A stretch of DNA of 64,000 nt, taken from NCBI GenBank assembly GCA_027625915.1, contig JANTQA010000047.1:18228001-18292000 (forward strand), given 5' to 3'. This DNA is from Anaeramoeba flamelloides (lineage: Eukaryota > Metamonada > Anaeramoebidae). Numbering within the stretch: position 1 is the first letter of the stretch; each line of letters starts with the position of its first letter. Shown piece after piece: positions 46,164 to 58,189 of this stretch. A program made the position numbers and the translations under genes. Below the pieces are notes generated by a model. It was not told the DNA's origin, searched no databases, and worked only from the letters and a program-made list of their open reading frames with translations.

Positions 46164-47029
46164 AATTGAAAAAAATATAATTTGTTGATTTAAAGAACAG
46201 TTTGAATCAATTTTTTCTTTTTATTGAAAAAAATGAATCAAAAACAACCAAACCATAAAGACAAAAATTTTTGAAATACTTTTTTAACAAAAACCCGGAA
46301 ATTCAACTTATATAACATAAATAAATATTTTTTAATTTGGTTATTTTTAATCAATAATTAATAAACCAATTTTGATAATTTTTGTAAGTTGTTAACAACC
46401 CAATGATTAAATGTATCAAATAGGTTTTACATTTATTTCTCAATTTTTCAAAGATTTTCAAACAAATAAAATTAATTCAAATTAATAATTATAAAAAGAA
46501 TATTAATAAATATAATCAAATAACTTTTTGAAATAATTGAAATGTAAATAGTTTGTTGTTTGTACTCTTAATATTTGAATTGATTTTATTTGTTTGAAAA
46601 CATTAAATATTTGTGTAATAAAAGAAATGATCAATTTTTTCTAATCTTCAAGGATTCAATATTTAGGTTTATTTTTCTTGCATTACTCAAATAAGATTAA
46701 ATTTTCAATGTTATTTATTCATATAAACTATCTCAGAAATTACTAAAAGTAAGATTTCCTAAAAATAAAAATGTTTTGAAAATTTTTATTTTTTAGTTTT
46801 TCAATTCAAAAATCCTTCAAAAAGGAACAAAATCTTTTTACTGAACATTTAATGGGAAAAAATGAATTCTTTTAAAAAGAGATAGCCCATTTCTCTAAAG
46901 GTTATAAATGAGTTTGTTTATAAAGTTTAATAGAATTCTTTGTGAAAATAATTACCCTATTATCTTTCGGAAAAAATAATAAAAGTTACTAGCCACTTAA
47001 ACTAAAATAATTCCTCAAATTAAAAAAAA

Positions 47030-47420
47030 AATGTTTTCTTTTTTATACAATGGATTTAATTCAATTTAATCCAATTTCGGCTTGTTTTATTTGTAACTAT
47101 CGATATTTGACAAAGTAAGAATTTTGTAAAATTCTTTCTCTAAAAATAACTCATTTGAGAAAATGAAAAATGAAAAAAAAATCTATTAGATTTCAAAAAG
47201 CGCTAAAGATGGGCACTTCAAAACTGACACAGTTGTTTTTCAAAATTATAATTTCTAACCATTTAAATTGGAAATTTAGTGTCTAGCTCTTTGGCGCTTT
47301 TTTCTAAAAATGTTCTCGTTTTTCATTGTTGGTTTTTAGAAGAGATATCAGACACCACACGTTGATTGGTTTTTAATTGATAAGATTATTATAAAAATTT
47401 CAACAAATTTTTTCTACTGT
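47030..47420. repeat. Direct repeat M, left copy
   Basis: It pairs with 50090-50470 in the same orientation. Shared text includes CACTTCAAAACTGACA, AGTTGTTTTTCAAAATT or variant, and TTTGGCGCTTTTTTCTAAAA or variant. Within each copy, words near the ends (AAAAAGCGC and GGCGCTTTTT) are inverted, so each copy may itself be a short inverted-repeat element. Confidence 0.65.
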
Positions 47421-47569
47421 AAAAGCTCTCCCTTAAATTTATATTTGAAGACTAAAATATAATCAAAAATATTTTAAGAATCTGACCAATTATTTCAGCT
47501 GAAAGAAAATAGAAAGTTACTTTTTTCAGATTAATAAAAAAAAAAAAAAAGATCTATAAAAAAATACGA

Positions 47570-48243
47570 TCAAACCTCAGCTATTTTGACAATTTGTTGA
47601 TTTAATTTTTTAACCCAAGTATTTCTTTCATTTTCAGAAGAAAACTTAAACTTCCAAGTCTTTTTTGTTGATTTTAGGATAAATTCTTTTGTTTTTTTGT
47701 TCTCATTAGCTATTTTCTCACAAAATTGTAAATGAATCGCACCAACTGGATTATTGTTCTGTAAGGTAAGGTTAGGTTTAGTAATATTTTGAATTCATCC
47801 AAAATTAAGAAACAAAAATGATGAGAATGGGAAGAGATCTTTGTTCCAAATAAAAATGAATAAAAAAATATGGTTTTCAAAGAAAAAAAAGAAAATAAAA
47901 AAACAAGTACTTTTGATTTTTTAAACCAACACAAATGGTTTGGATACAATTTACAAAATCTCGTTTTCCAAATTGCACTCATTTTTAAGGGCTTTTTTTT
48001 TAAGATCCCAACCAAGAGTGTTGGTGGGAACTTTGGATGCTCGCAATTTTCTTCGATTTCATCCACACACGAACGAGGAAAAGAGCCTATAACCAAGCTA
48101 TCAAGAATGTTGCCAATGCACCTGAGAGGGTTTTTGAAATCTGTTTGCTGAATTATAACTAGGTCTCCAACTTTTAAAGTGATTTCGCCAGACTCTTGCC
48201 CTTTGTAAGGAAAGATAACTTGGTAAATTTTATTATTTTCCAT
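47570..48243 (-). CDS. SH3-PH domain protein, two exons
   Basis: Exon 1 (48243-47911) starts at the ATG of MENNKIYQVIFPYKGQ. The SH3 fold follows: GEITLKVGDLVII, GSFPRSCVDEIEE. The PH domain begins at LVGILKKKPLKMSAIWKTRF and is cut after CWFKKSK by a phase-0 intron (47759-47910, GTACTT...TTACAG). Exon 2 (47758-47570) completes it: NNNPVGAIHLQF, KEFILKSTKKTWKFKFSS, ERNTWVKKLNQQIVKI, then TGA. The product is 173 residues, essentially just SH3 plus PH. It is presumably an adaptor linking a proline-rich partner to membrane phosphoinositide, by domain logic only. The open frame reaches upstream of 48243, but there the text is intron-like. Confidence 0.85.
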
Positions 48244-48360
48244 CCAAAAGAAAATCGTTAAGAAAAACAAATTAAAATAATGATATTTTCTTACAGAACG
48301 TTTCCTTTGATAAAAAGTCAATTCTGTTTCTCTCTTGTATTTTCTGGCATTACCACTCAA

Positions 48361-49569
48361 AGATTATGAATTTTTGATCTTTCTTTAAATTCATATAAAA
48401 ACTTTTTTCCTTTGCTCTTTTGTTATTCCAATTTTTGATTGGAAAAATACCTTTTTAAATTTTTGGTAAAACGAAAACCAATTTAAGCATCTTGTCTTTT
48501 AACTTTGCTATTTGCTTTTAAACAAATGGAACTAAATTTTTATTCAGCTTTCTAAAAAAGATTCTATTAATAGTGTTAGATTTCAAAATTTTTATTTCTT
48601 TAAAAATGCTTGAATTATTAATTCCTTTTTTAGAATTGAGAACTTTGGTGATTTGTTTTTACTTTTTGATTAAAATAGTCTATTTTTGGAAAGTTGATTG
48701 AAAATTTTGATCATTTTCTTAGGCAATTAACAGTATTAAAAAATTGGTTGTTAATTAAGAAATTGTTGGTTTTGCTATTCTTGAAAAATCACATTTAACA
48801 CTATGATAAGAAGATTGTAATTTGTAAAACAATCATATTCTCAAAGAATAGTTACCAATAATATGAGTTTTAATATAAAAAGAGTCTCACTCCTTTAAAT
48901 AAAAAAATCTCGGAATAAAATCTTTTTTTTTTTCGCATTAATTTTATTTTCAATTAAAACTTTTTACAAAAATACAAATAAAAAAAAAAATCGAGATCGT
49001 TATTGATTTGAAACGATTCCGTTCACTGGCTTTGAAACAAATCATATGAGATAAATCTACAACTTTATGATGATTATTTTTCAACCCTTATTTACCTTAC
49101 AACTAATACAAGTTACCAAAAAACAGAAAAAGTATGGGGACACAATCATACATTTTTTATTGAGATTTGAGTTGATTTTTTATAATATTTAAACCTTCTT
49201 TCTGTGAAAATTTTAAAATTCTATATACCTCTATTGATAAGTATATAAATTATATTTTATTAATATTTTATCTAAAAAAAATAATAATAAAAAAGACAAA
49301 GTTGAATATATTTGTATCCATTTTCACTCAATATAATCTTTTAATGTTTGAAAACAATCAATAATAATCTAATTTCATCTCTGTTAAATTTTGAAAAGAG
49401 TACTGGTACTATAACAATAAAAAATTGCAGACAAAAAACCATTGATTAAAAATTGTGATGGGAATTATTTTTTTTTTTTAGTTAATCAGAAATCCTACTC
49501 GGGTAACTTAAACAAGACTCTGTATGAAAGGACTCTTTCTAATAAAAAGACTATTTGAGAATATATTTG
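48361..49569. other. Intergenic region, nothing seen
   Basis: No recognisable gene, RNA or repeat in this AT-rich stretch. Confidence 0.5.
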
Positions 49570-49745
49570 TTAAGGCACGATAAAGTCTCTTAAATCGATA
49601 ATTATCTTGCAAAACGTGATATTTTAGAAAATTACAATATTTAATATTATCAGGATAATTTCACAAATTGTGATATTTGATAAAATCATGATAATTGTCT
49701 AAAAATCGTGATAAATGTTAAATATCGTGATAAAAATGTAATCCC
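49570..49745. repeat. Degenerate short repeat around CGTGATAA
   Basis: The words AACGTGATATTT, AATTGTGATATTTGA, AATCATGATAATT, AATCGTGATAAAT and ATATCGTGATAAA recur at 20-35-bp steps. A comparable patch with ATATCGCGATTTTATG and ATCACGATTTTTTAA lies at 52840-52990. The two patches bracket the LINE. Confidence 0.55.
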
Positions 49746-50089
49746 ATATAATAGTTGGTGGCTTTACTGGCTAATTTAAAAATATTTTTAAGGTTCTAGT
49801 TATTTACTGTGAATAGGTCCATACTCAAAAGGTTACCTGAGACTAAAAAGGGTATTGTGAAATAGCCCTTCTTTTGGTTAACAAAATTCAAATAACAAAA
49901 AAAACAAATTGAGAGGATCTCAATTACAATAATTCAAATAACAAAAAAAAAAATTCCATTGGATCTCTTTGACAAAAAATACAACTAAGAAAAATAAGTT
50001 TCAAAGAGTCCTCAAATTCAAAAAATCAAAATTTAAAAAAAAATTCATCTTTTCTCATTTTATATTTTCAAAGGGTTAAATTTCTTTAA

Positions 50090-50470
50090 TTTAAAACAAA
50101 TTGCTTTCTTGAATTTCGCAATCAATTAAATTCGATTTAATACTGAATTTGGTTATTTTGTAACCCTATAAATTTGACCATGTGTGGATTATATATTATT
50201 CTTGGTATAAAAATAACTCATTTGAAAAAAGAAAAAAAAGAAATAAATATTCTTTGAGATCTCAAAAAGTGCCATCGAACAACACTTCAAAACTGACATA
50301 GTTGTTTTCAAAATTGTATATTCTAATCATTCTAATTTGAAATTGAGTGTCGGTTATTTGGCACTTTTTTCTCGAAATGTCCGAGTTTTTGATTGTTGAT
50401 TTTTGGAGATCGATTTTACATCATAGGTTGGTTTTTGTTGATTGGTGTTAGGTCCTCATAAAAATTACTA
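50090..50470. repeat. Direct repeat M, right copy
   Basis: Partner of 47030-47420; contains CACTTCAAAACTGACATAGT and TTGGCACTTTTTTCTCGAAA. The copies are about 3 kb apart with the SH3-PH gene between them. Confidence 0.65.
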
Positions 50471-50814
50471 AAAAGATTTTTACCATTTCAGAAAAAAAAA
50501 TTTCACCGTAATGACTCGACCCCAAAAAAGAAAAATTTTATTTGAACAAAAAATAAATTAGGAGAAAAAAAGTCATTCTTTGAAAAAACAACAAAAAAGA
50601 TTCTTGATTCAATCAAGGATCAGATCAAAGTTTTTTATTGTATTTTCTTTTGGTTTCCTTGAAAAACCTATCGATCCTTTCCGATCAACAACAATATTAA
50701 AAAAAAAGGCCTATAAATTGATAGTTTCTCAGTCTATTGTCGTATTGTTGATTGTGATGAATACTTAGCTTTGTAAACAACCAACCTATTTGTATGTTCT
50801 TTTTTTTTATTTAT

Positions 50815-52245
50815 GAGGAAGGGTAAAATTTTACACTCTGAGTGCCCTTTTACTTAAATTCCCTTTCAGGAATTTAAGCGTAAAATCATAGATTCTACGA
50901 TTATTAATTAATGAAAATAATTTTAAGCTGTCACAGTTTAAAATTATTTCATTAAAATTTAATTCTTTTAATTTATTTAAAAATATCAATCTATCTTTTA
51001 TATAGAAAGGACACACCCATAAAAAGTGATCAATGTTTTCTATTATCTCTTTATGTTCATATTTTAAACATAAAGAACAAATTTTATTTGAGTTTTTATT
51101 CATTACATAGTAATATCTATTTAAGCAGTTAGTAAATGTTCTGAATTTTAGAATTGTTGAGCTTGATGGGTAACATAAGTATTTTTGATTAGTAAATATT
51201 TTTTTTTGATTTTTAATTATTTTAAAGTATTCTTGTACTTTCCAGCTGGTAGAATTTAACAATTCATTATAATTATAAATTTCGTTTTTAAGAAGTTTTA
51301 AATTCTTTGAATTCCAATTAATTTTATTGTTAATTCTTTGGTTAAAATTTATTAGTTTATTCAGATAAGGCAGCGATAGATTTTTTAATTTATTTTTGAA
51401 TTTGAATTTCTTTTTATTAATTGAAATTACCAAATTTTCGAATTTAAATTCTGTTTTATAAATAAGAACTGGCGTATTTCGGTTTATTTTGCATATTTTG
51501 GTAATACATGTATTAATCCATGAATTTAAATAATTTATCGTTGCAATTTTATAGTTATATATTTCTAAACCATATGTCAGTTGACTTAGTATAAAAGATT
51601 TAAATAATCTAATTTTCAAATTATTTGTTAATAAATTGTTATTAAATAATTGTTTAGAATTGTTATGAGTTTCTTTTGATTTTTTCAGATTATACACTAA
51701 ATGTGAAATTTTTTCTAAAAAAATTCCCAAATATTTAATCTTAGAAAAATCTTGTGTTATTTCTGTTTTGTCTTTATTAGGTTTTAACCCAAATTGAATA
51801 ATTATTTGATATATTAATATTAATTTTCTATTTATTTGATTTAGATTTCCTTTTATAATTAAAATAAAATCATCTGCAAACATTTGACAATGATTTGTTA
51901 ATGGTATTATTTTTAATAAATAAAAGTGTGAAATAAGAGCAAATATGATAGATGATAATGGATCTCCTTGGAATATACCAAGTCCTTCTCCTTGATAGTA
52001 TTTTAATAAAAAATTTTGAATAATTTTATTTAAAATAAACTTTTTTATTGTTTTTCTAATTATTTTAAAATTAATTGAATCAAAACATTTAGCTATATCA
52101 ATCATTATAATATAAGTTATATCATTTTCCATTTCATTTTTTGATTTTATTTGTTTATATATATTCAAGAAATTTAAGACTGCAATTCGAGTATCATATT
52201 TTTTTCGAATATTTGTATGTTCTTTAAAGAATGATGTTCTTTGAT
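50815..52245 (-). mobile_element. LINE (non-LTR retrotransposon), 5'-truncated, reverse transcriptase frame open
   Basis: The minus frame is open from about 52243 (RCFNQRTSFFKEHTNIRKKY) to a stop at 50831. It carries the reverse transcriptase blocks in order: A, IIMIDIAKCFDSI; B, GLGIFQGDPLSSIIFALI; C, MFADDFILII with both catalytic Asp residues; D, GLKPNKDKTEI; E, IKYLGIFLE. A C-terminal zinc-knuckle-like end follows (CSLCLKY...HFLWVC). The frame ends at KRALRV, and an A-rich tail lies just beyond (50800-50815). No endonuclease is present and a stop closes the frame near 52240, so the copy is 5'-truncated. It is far better preserved than the other LINE pieces here. The clade cannot be fixed by eye. 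Confidence 0.9.
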
Positions 52246-52255
52246 TAAAACATCT

Positions 52256-52733
52256 TTAATATTCTAAGAAAGCGAAAGGAACTGGATAACTCTTCAAAAG
52301 CTTAAACAATAACCTAGTCACATTATCACCAATTCTAAAGATTTTTGGGCATTTGTTTTCTTCTTGTGACTCTTCTTTTTCTTCTTCTTAGAGTATCTTT
52401 GTACTATTCAGAAAAAACAAGTAGTTTAAAGGTTTTTTTGATTGATAAATCAATAAGAAGGAAAATTACTCTTTCTTCTTTTTGGTTATTCGACTTGTGA
52501 AGATAATAATCACATTTTTAAAAAAACACCAATATTATATATTTAAGTATATTGTTGAAATAGTTGATTATTAGTTTGATCCTAAAATTTGCAGGATCTT
52601 TCACTTTTACAAAAGAATTATGAAAAGAAACATAATTATTTTCTAATAAAAAAAGTTTCATTCTGGTTTTAAAATTTTTCTGTCTTTCAAAACTTTCAAA
52701 CACTTGAAGACAATCAACAGCCTTTTTAAACAC
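52256..52733 (-). CDS. Hypothetical gene fragment next to the LINE 5' end
   Basis: Two coding-like pieces lie on the minus strand. One (52733-52560) reads KKAVDCLQVFESFERQKNF and LLENNYVSFHNSFVKVKDPA. The other (about 52390-52256) reads EEEKEESQEENKCPKIFRIG, NVTRLLFKLLKSYPVPFAF and LEY before a TAA. Their codon use is less biased than the surroundings. An intron between them is likely (CTCTAAG could be the acceptor) but the donor is unclear. No family is recognised. The stop lies within about 15 bp of the LINE start, so the LINE landed at this gene's 3' end. Confidence 0.3.
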
Positions 52734-52999
52734 TTAATGGCTTTTTTATGGAGGAAATGTATTATAAAAGTCTCATGGATTTGTAAAAGTCAAGATATTT
52801 TTTCGGTGATTTCAAAAAAATAATTTTCATTTTTTCAAGATAATTTATTTTTATGGTGATAATGTGGAATATCGCGATTTTATGATTTTTTGCCATAAAG
52901 TTGGATTAATCACGATTTTTTAATACTATCGCAATTTTATTTTTAATATCATGATAATATATATTATCATCAAAACCTCTAATATTTTATGTTGCAAAG

Positions 53000-55272
53000 G
53001 GTTGAGTAAAAATTTTATTTTCTTACGTTAATAGTAGATTATTTTTATGAATACTTTACTAATTTTGAAATGAGAAATGAGGAAAATTTCATTAGGTTTA
53101 AAAATAATCAAGAAGAGTTATATAAAAATATCTTTTCAAATTTAGATTTTATTAATTATTTTGATTCAAATTCTTTACATATGATTTGGTATTCTCTATT
53201 TTTTTTTTTTTTTTTTTGTAATTATAAAGGGTTTTGATATTAGTTAAAATATAAAATATTTTGAAGTAATATGTAAACAATTGATTTTCTAAAAAGGTGT
53301 TTTCAGATTATATATTTTTAAAATAATAATAATAATCTCAAAAAAAAAATTATGATTCCTTTGAAAAAATAGTTTTTTTTGTGAAAAATCTGCCAATAAA
53401 TCGCATCATGTGTACCTATAATTTACCTTAATTCAATCAAGATTAAAGAAAAAAATTACAACTGATATTGGTGTGTTAATAATTTTATTATTTTATTTAT
53501 CTTTAATCGAGTTTTTTATTCGAAAAAAAAGTTTAAAATATTTCAAAGATAAAGTAGTTATATTAATCTTATTTTTTTTATATGATCTTGAAATATAAAC
53601 AAATAAACATTTATTTTTATATTTTTTTAAAAATAATTTTTTGTTTTTTTTAATTTTTAAATAGAAATGGTATGACAATAATAGTAATTCAAAGCTCAGT
53701 ACGTTGATTTATTATTAATAAACATCATTCGTTTAGGTTTATTCTATGATAAAAAAAAATAAATATAAAAATTTAATAATGAGAAATATTGATTTTTTCA
53801 ACACAGTTTCTTTATATATCGAATTAAGGTAAATATTGAAATTAATTGTTTATATAAAAGTTATATTAATAGTTTTGGAAACATTTATTAAAGTGATAAG
53901 AGAAAATTGTGATAAAATTTGAAATTAGAAAGTATTTTTAGTGAATTTTATTTTGAAATAGAAATTATTAAAAGTAGTTTAAATAAGATATGCTAATTTT
54001 TGATAATTAAATGAAAAAAAAAAAAAATTTTATATATTTTTCAAATATTATCTAATAATGTTGAAAATATGGAATTTTTCTTTTTTTTTTTTAGGAGCAA
54101 ATTAAATTATTAGAGTAGTTGTGTAATTAATAACAAACATTGTTTAAAAATACAAACAATTGCTTAATTTAAAAAATGTATTGCTACAAAAGAAATATTT
54201 TTAGGCAATCATATATATTGTCTAATTTGGAATATTTTAAACAATTTTATGTTATGTAAACAAAAAGATTGAAAATATTGTAAACAATTAAAAAAATATA
54301 TTTATAAAAAGAAAGTGTTTTGTAAAACAACAAATATACAAAAATTGATAATAAAAGAATCATTTTAAAAAATTCAAAAAAATAAAAATTTACTATTATG
54401 TACTCAAAAATGTTAAACATTTCAAATTAAAAAATTTTTTGATCAATATTCCAAATTTTAATTTTTCATTGATAAAATAATATCCAATAGATAGTAAATT
54501 TATATCTCTCATAAAAGATTTATTTATTTTTCAATTATAACAAATTATTAAATTTTTTAGAATAGTTACAAAATACTCAAATAAAAAAGTTAAATAACAA
54601 AATAACAAAAAAAAAAAAAAAAACACCCAAAAGATAAATTAATGTTTTGTAAAAAAATGATTTTAGTAAAATACATTTTTAATAAATTTTAAAAATTTTT
54701 ATTACCCATAATAAAGCGAATGAAAGTTTCTCTTATCCTTTAGCTTCTTTATTATTTAAAGTTTTTATTTGTTGTAAAATTCAAAAAAAAGAAAAAATTG
54801 GCAAATAAGCCAATAAAATTGAGAACTTATAAAAGAAAAAAAAATTTATTTAACTAAAAATTATTTTTAAATCTTAAATTTAAAAACAAAATCTTGAATC
54901 AAATTGAATTTATGGAGAATAAGTTCAATTTTATGAAATATTTTCTTTCTATTAAACAAATGATTTATTAATTGCTCAATAATTGTGAAAATTGTTCAGT
55001 TTATCTATTGATTGTGAATAAAACAATCATTTGTGTAAATTATTTTTATTTCGCATTAGAAAATATATTACACAATATTAATTTTTTTATTATGTAACCA
55101 TTGTTTCTTTTACACAAATCAATTATACTTTTATGAAACTACTCTATTGTTAGAAAAAAATCTTAAATGTGAATTTAACCAATCTATTTTAATCAAGGTT
55201 TTAGAAAATAATTTTTGATGTATGGTTTCTTATTGAATTTTCTTGTTATTTAAAAATTATAAAAATAAAAAA
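53000..55272. other. Long intergenic region, nothing seen
   Basis: Extremely AT-rich, with many short A and T runs. I see no frame worth calling and no clear inverted-repeat element. Confidence 0.55.
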
Positions 55273-55393
55273 GTATTCAGCACCAAGTGTTCGCGAGAGG
55301 TTCCCCATCTCACTAACTAGCTTAGCCCTCAATTCGTTTATCTTCTGGGTTCGGAATGTGTCCAGGATTATTAAATTGGGTATGGCCGAATAC
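55273..55393 (-). rRNA. 5S ribosomal RNA
   Basis: The 121-base minus transcript starts GTATTCGGCCATACCC, continues CATTCCGAACCCAGAAGATA and ends GCGAACACTTGGTGCTGAATAC in its last 22 bases (GTATTC and GAATAC pair as helix I). The order of GCCATAC, TCCGAAC, the AAGCTA-type internal promoter word, GATGGGGAACC and TTGGTGCTG is that of 5S rRNA. A T-rich run (TTTTTTATTTTT) follows the 3' end and can serve as the Pol III terminator. Only one copy is in the window, so it is dispersed or at the edge of an array outside. Confidence 0.95.
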
Positions 55394-55567
55394 ATTAATT
55401 TAAAATCAATATTTTAATTTGATAAATATCACATATTTAAAAAAGTAAAATTTTAAAAAAATTAAGATTTTTTTTATATAAAGTTATTCATCAAACACAT
55501 CAAGAAATCTAAAATTCATTTCATTATTCTTGAATAACTACACAAAATAAATATATTATGAGATGTT

Positions 55568-56041
55568 TACTGTTATCAAAATAAAGCGTGCAAAAAAATT
55601 TAATGCATGTTTCAAAATAAAAAGCGTGTTTTTTTGTTATAGTTGACCAATACATTAACCAATCAAAGAAACCAATAATAAACCCTAAAAAATATGGTAT
55701 TGGTTTCTTAAAGTTCTATTATTTAAATAGAAATTCTAAAAATGAAGGATCAAATTGCAAAATTTATCTCAAAAAATAGAGTTAATTTTTTTCAGAAAAT
55801 TTTTTATCATAAAAAAAATAAAAAATTTCAAATATTACTGGAAAATTTTCAACTATTTGCATGAATAATTTAAATTTTACTGAAAATAACCAGACTTTTA
55901 CTTTCAAAATTGATTTGGGCTCAGGTATACTATTTGGTAGTAGATTGGATGTTACATTGGTACAAGAATAAAAAAAAATCACGGATAATATTTTGAAACA
56001 TGGATTATAGTCGTTTTGCACGCATTATTTTGATCACTGTA
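55568..56041. mobile_element. Family C element, second copy
   Basis: Starts TACTGTTATCAAAATAAAGC and ends GCATTATTTTGATCACTGTA; interior closely matches 17147-17621 (for instance AGCGTGTTTTTTTG and GGTATTGGTTTCTTAAAGTT). It sits 175 bp from the 5S rRNA 5' end. Confidence 0.86.
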
Positions 56042-56460
56042 AAGAAGATCTGATCAAAAGAATAAATTATTTTTTAAAATCTTTTATTTTATTCTTGATT
56101 GGAAATTACATAGATATATTGTTCATGTGTGATATTTGAAAAAAAATGAAAAAGATCCTCATTTTGATTATGAAGATATCAGTCAGTTCGAATTTTTGTT
56201 TTGACTGTGTTTCTTTTTTTGCTAGGTCTTTGGGGAAAGGAGAATTTTTTTCGATCTTGACTCGTTTATTTTGTTTATTTAATATGAACAGTCAAAAGCA
56301 AAAGTTTCAACTATTATAAGTAAAAAGGGCAAAGAATTTCTTTTGTAAAAAAAAAAAGAGATATCAGTCAGTTCTCATTTAATTTCATTTTTTTATATTT
56401 TTTTCTTACTTTTTTATTTCAGTTGAAATTGATCTAAGAAAAAAAAACAACAAAAAGAGA

Positions 56461-56628
56461 ATGAATTCGTCACAGGAAATTTTGGAACAATTTTCAAAGA
56501 AGTATGTTAATAAAAACACCAAAAGAACCAGGAACCTTGCTTTGAGGAGATTTGATAACTTTTTAGAAGAAAGATCTTTTGAAAATGAAGATCTAAATAT
56601 CAAAAACCAAAATAAAATAAAGAAATAA
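56461..56628 (+). CDS. Small ORF resembling a Crypton/tyrosine-recombinase N-terminal segment
   Basis: A 55-codon frame begins MNSSQEILEQFSKKYVNKNT, then KRTRNLALRRFDNFLEERSF, ending with IKNQNKIKK and TAA. The NTK-x(5-6)-L/A-x-x-F-x-x-F/W-L pattern is that of the core-binding segment in Crypton-derived proteins (the region before DUF3504 in ZMYM-type proteins). No catalytic recombinase domain was found downstream. It could be a transposon relic, an exon of a larger gene or coincidence. Confidence 0.35.
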   Translation: MNSSQEILEQFSKKYVNKNTKRTRNLALRRFDNFLEERSFENEDLNIKNQNKIKK

Positions 56629-57403
56629 CCCATTTTAAATTTTTGGAATATTTTACTTTTCTCACAATATATCCCATCTTATCCAACACTTGTTCGTTGA
56701 AAATCCTTGAATTTTGTTTCGTCCAAAAAAATTGTAAATTTTTTGGACTTGCCAAAATTATGTGGATATATCCACTCACTCGGAAGGATAAGAACCGATA
56801 TTTTATCAACTGAATAGTAGTCAATAGATAACATAAATTTACTATGAGATTCTAAAATAATTTTGAAATAAATAAATTATTTATTAAAGTTTTTTAGGCA
56901 ATGTTGAGATTCGAATTCTCCAAAAAAATTCCCTGGAAATATTGATTGTTTGAATGATTAAAATACAAATATTTTTGATGTCCCAAATACTTTTTGAAAA
57001 AAAAAAAAAACTAAAAAACTTATTTTAAGTTATTTTTTCATTGTAGACAACTATACAATTGTAAATTCTAAAATGGTCTATCTAAGATAATTATTAGAAA
57101 ATTCTATTTCTTAGAATCTTTTCATAACAATTTAAATTCCAAATTTTATTCCAAAGACAATTGGTTTATTTGGAGTTTTAAGAGATCTATTATTATTTAT
57201 ATGATTATTAGTATAAATTATTGAATTTAGGTCTTAATAACTCAAAATTTTGGATAGTGCCTAAATCTTTGATTGGGAAGAGATTATGAAAAACAATGAA
57301 TAAATACAGGTTTATCTTTTTAATTCAGAGTTTCAAATTTTTAATTGATAAAACGTAAAATTAATCTCGTTAGAGAAATAGAGAAAAAAGAATTATTAAT
57401 ATG
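56629..57403. other. Intergenic region, nothing firm
   Basis: A minus frame at 56600-56824 (SPKNLQFFWTKQNSRIFNEQ, VLDKMGYIVRKV) looks slightly coding-like but overlaps the tail of the Crypton-like ORF and matches nothing I know. Confidence 0.35.
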
Positions 57404-57904
57404 TATAGTAGGGAAAAAAATACCGGACATGAAAAAAATACCGGACATGATTTTTAATTGTGAGTATTAGTTAAATTTTTGTCTAATTTCAATGAAATCC
57501 TTATTATAAATAACCAAATTTTTTAATGAACCAAGTAATAAACCTACCTAAAGTCCATCAAAGTAAGGTGTCTCTAGAATACTCAAGTAATTGTTTGATA
57601 GCCTAATGATGATCAACTTTTTTTGAAAAAAAATCGAGTTTTATCGAGGTTTACTAGAGTTTGGAAAATGATAATTTTTCTTCTTGTTTTTTGATTGATT
57701 GAATGGTGTTTTGAACAAGTGTGATTTCATCAATCATCATTCTAATAAGTGTGGGGGGGGGGGTTATAATTGAAAAGTTCGATTCTTAAAAAAAGGAATT
57801 TGATTGTAAATAAATGAAATTACAAAATAATTTTACTAATATTCACAATTAATAATCTTGTCCGGGATTTTTTTCATGTCCGGTATTTTTTTCACTGCTC
57901 TATA
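57404..57904. mobile_element. Complete family F element with duplicated terminal motif
   Basis: Left end TATAGTAGGGAAAAAAATAC and right end in reverse TATAGAGCAGTGAAAAAAAT. Inside both ends the unit ACCGGACATGAAAAAAAT occurs twice in tandem (second copy slightly changed on the right: CCCGGACAAG). About 70-bp inverted ends bound a 360-bp centre that includes an 11-base G run at 57753-57763. A truncated relative is at 27487-27660. Confidence 0.85.
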
Positions 57905-58189
57905 TTTAAATTTTTATTTCCTTTTTCAATTGTCAAGATAATCTAAATTATTTTAAAAGGGGGAAGTAGCAAAATAATTACATATTATAAGATTATTATA
58001 CAAGAAAGAAAGTCAAAAGTACTAAAAGATGTTATTAATTTAAAATTAGTTCGTTTTTATATTGGGTAAAAATAAAATCCCGATATAAGAAAAAACTGAG
58101 AAAATAACTTTTTCTTTTTTTTTTTTTTTTTTGAGGGTATTTTCATTATGTTTTTGACTCTTCCTTGAGGGGGTTTTATTGAATATCAT

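Noticed and set aside
47030-50470. Paired long terminal repeats of a retroelement
   Set aside because: The direct repeats enclose a host SH3-PH gene, show no retroelement coding parts between them, and are internally inverted rather than LTR-like.
56885-56935. tRNA-like T-arm word GAGATTCGAATTCTCC
   Set aside because: No matching acceptor stem, anticodon arm or D arm in the flanks; no tRNA gene was found anywhere in the window.
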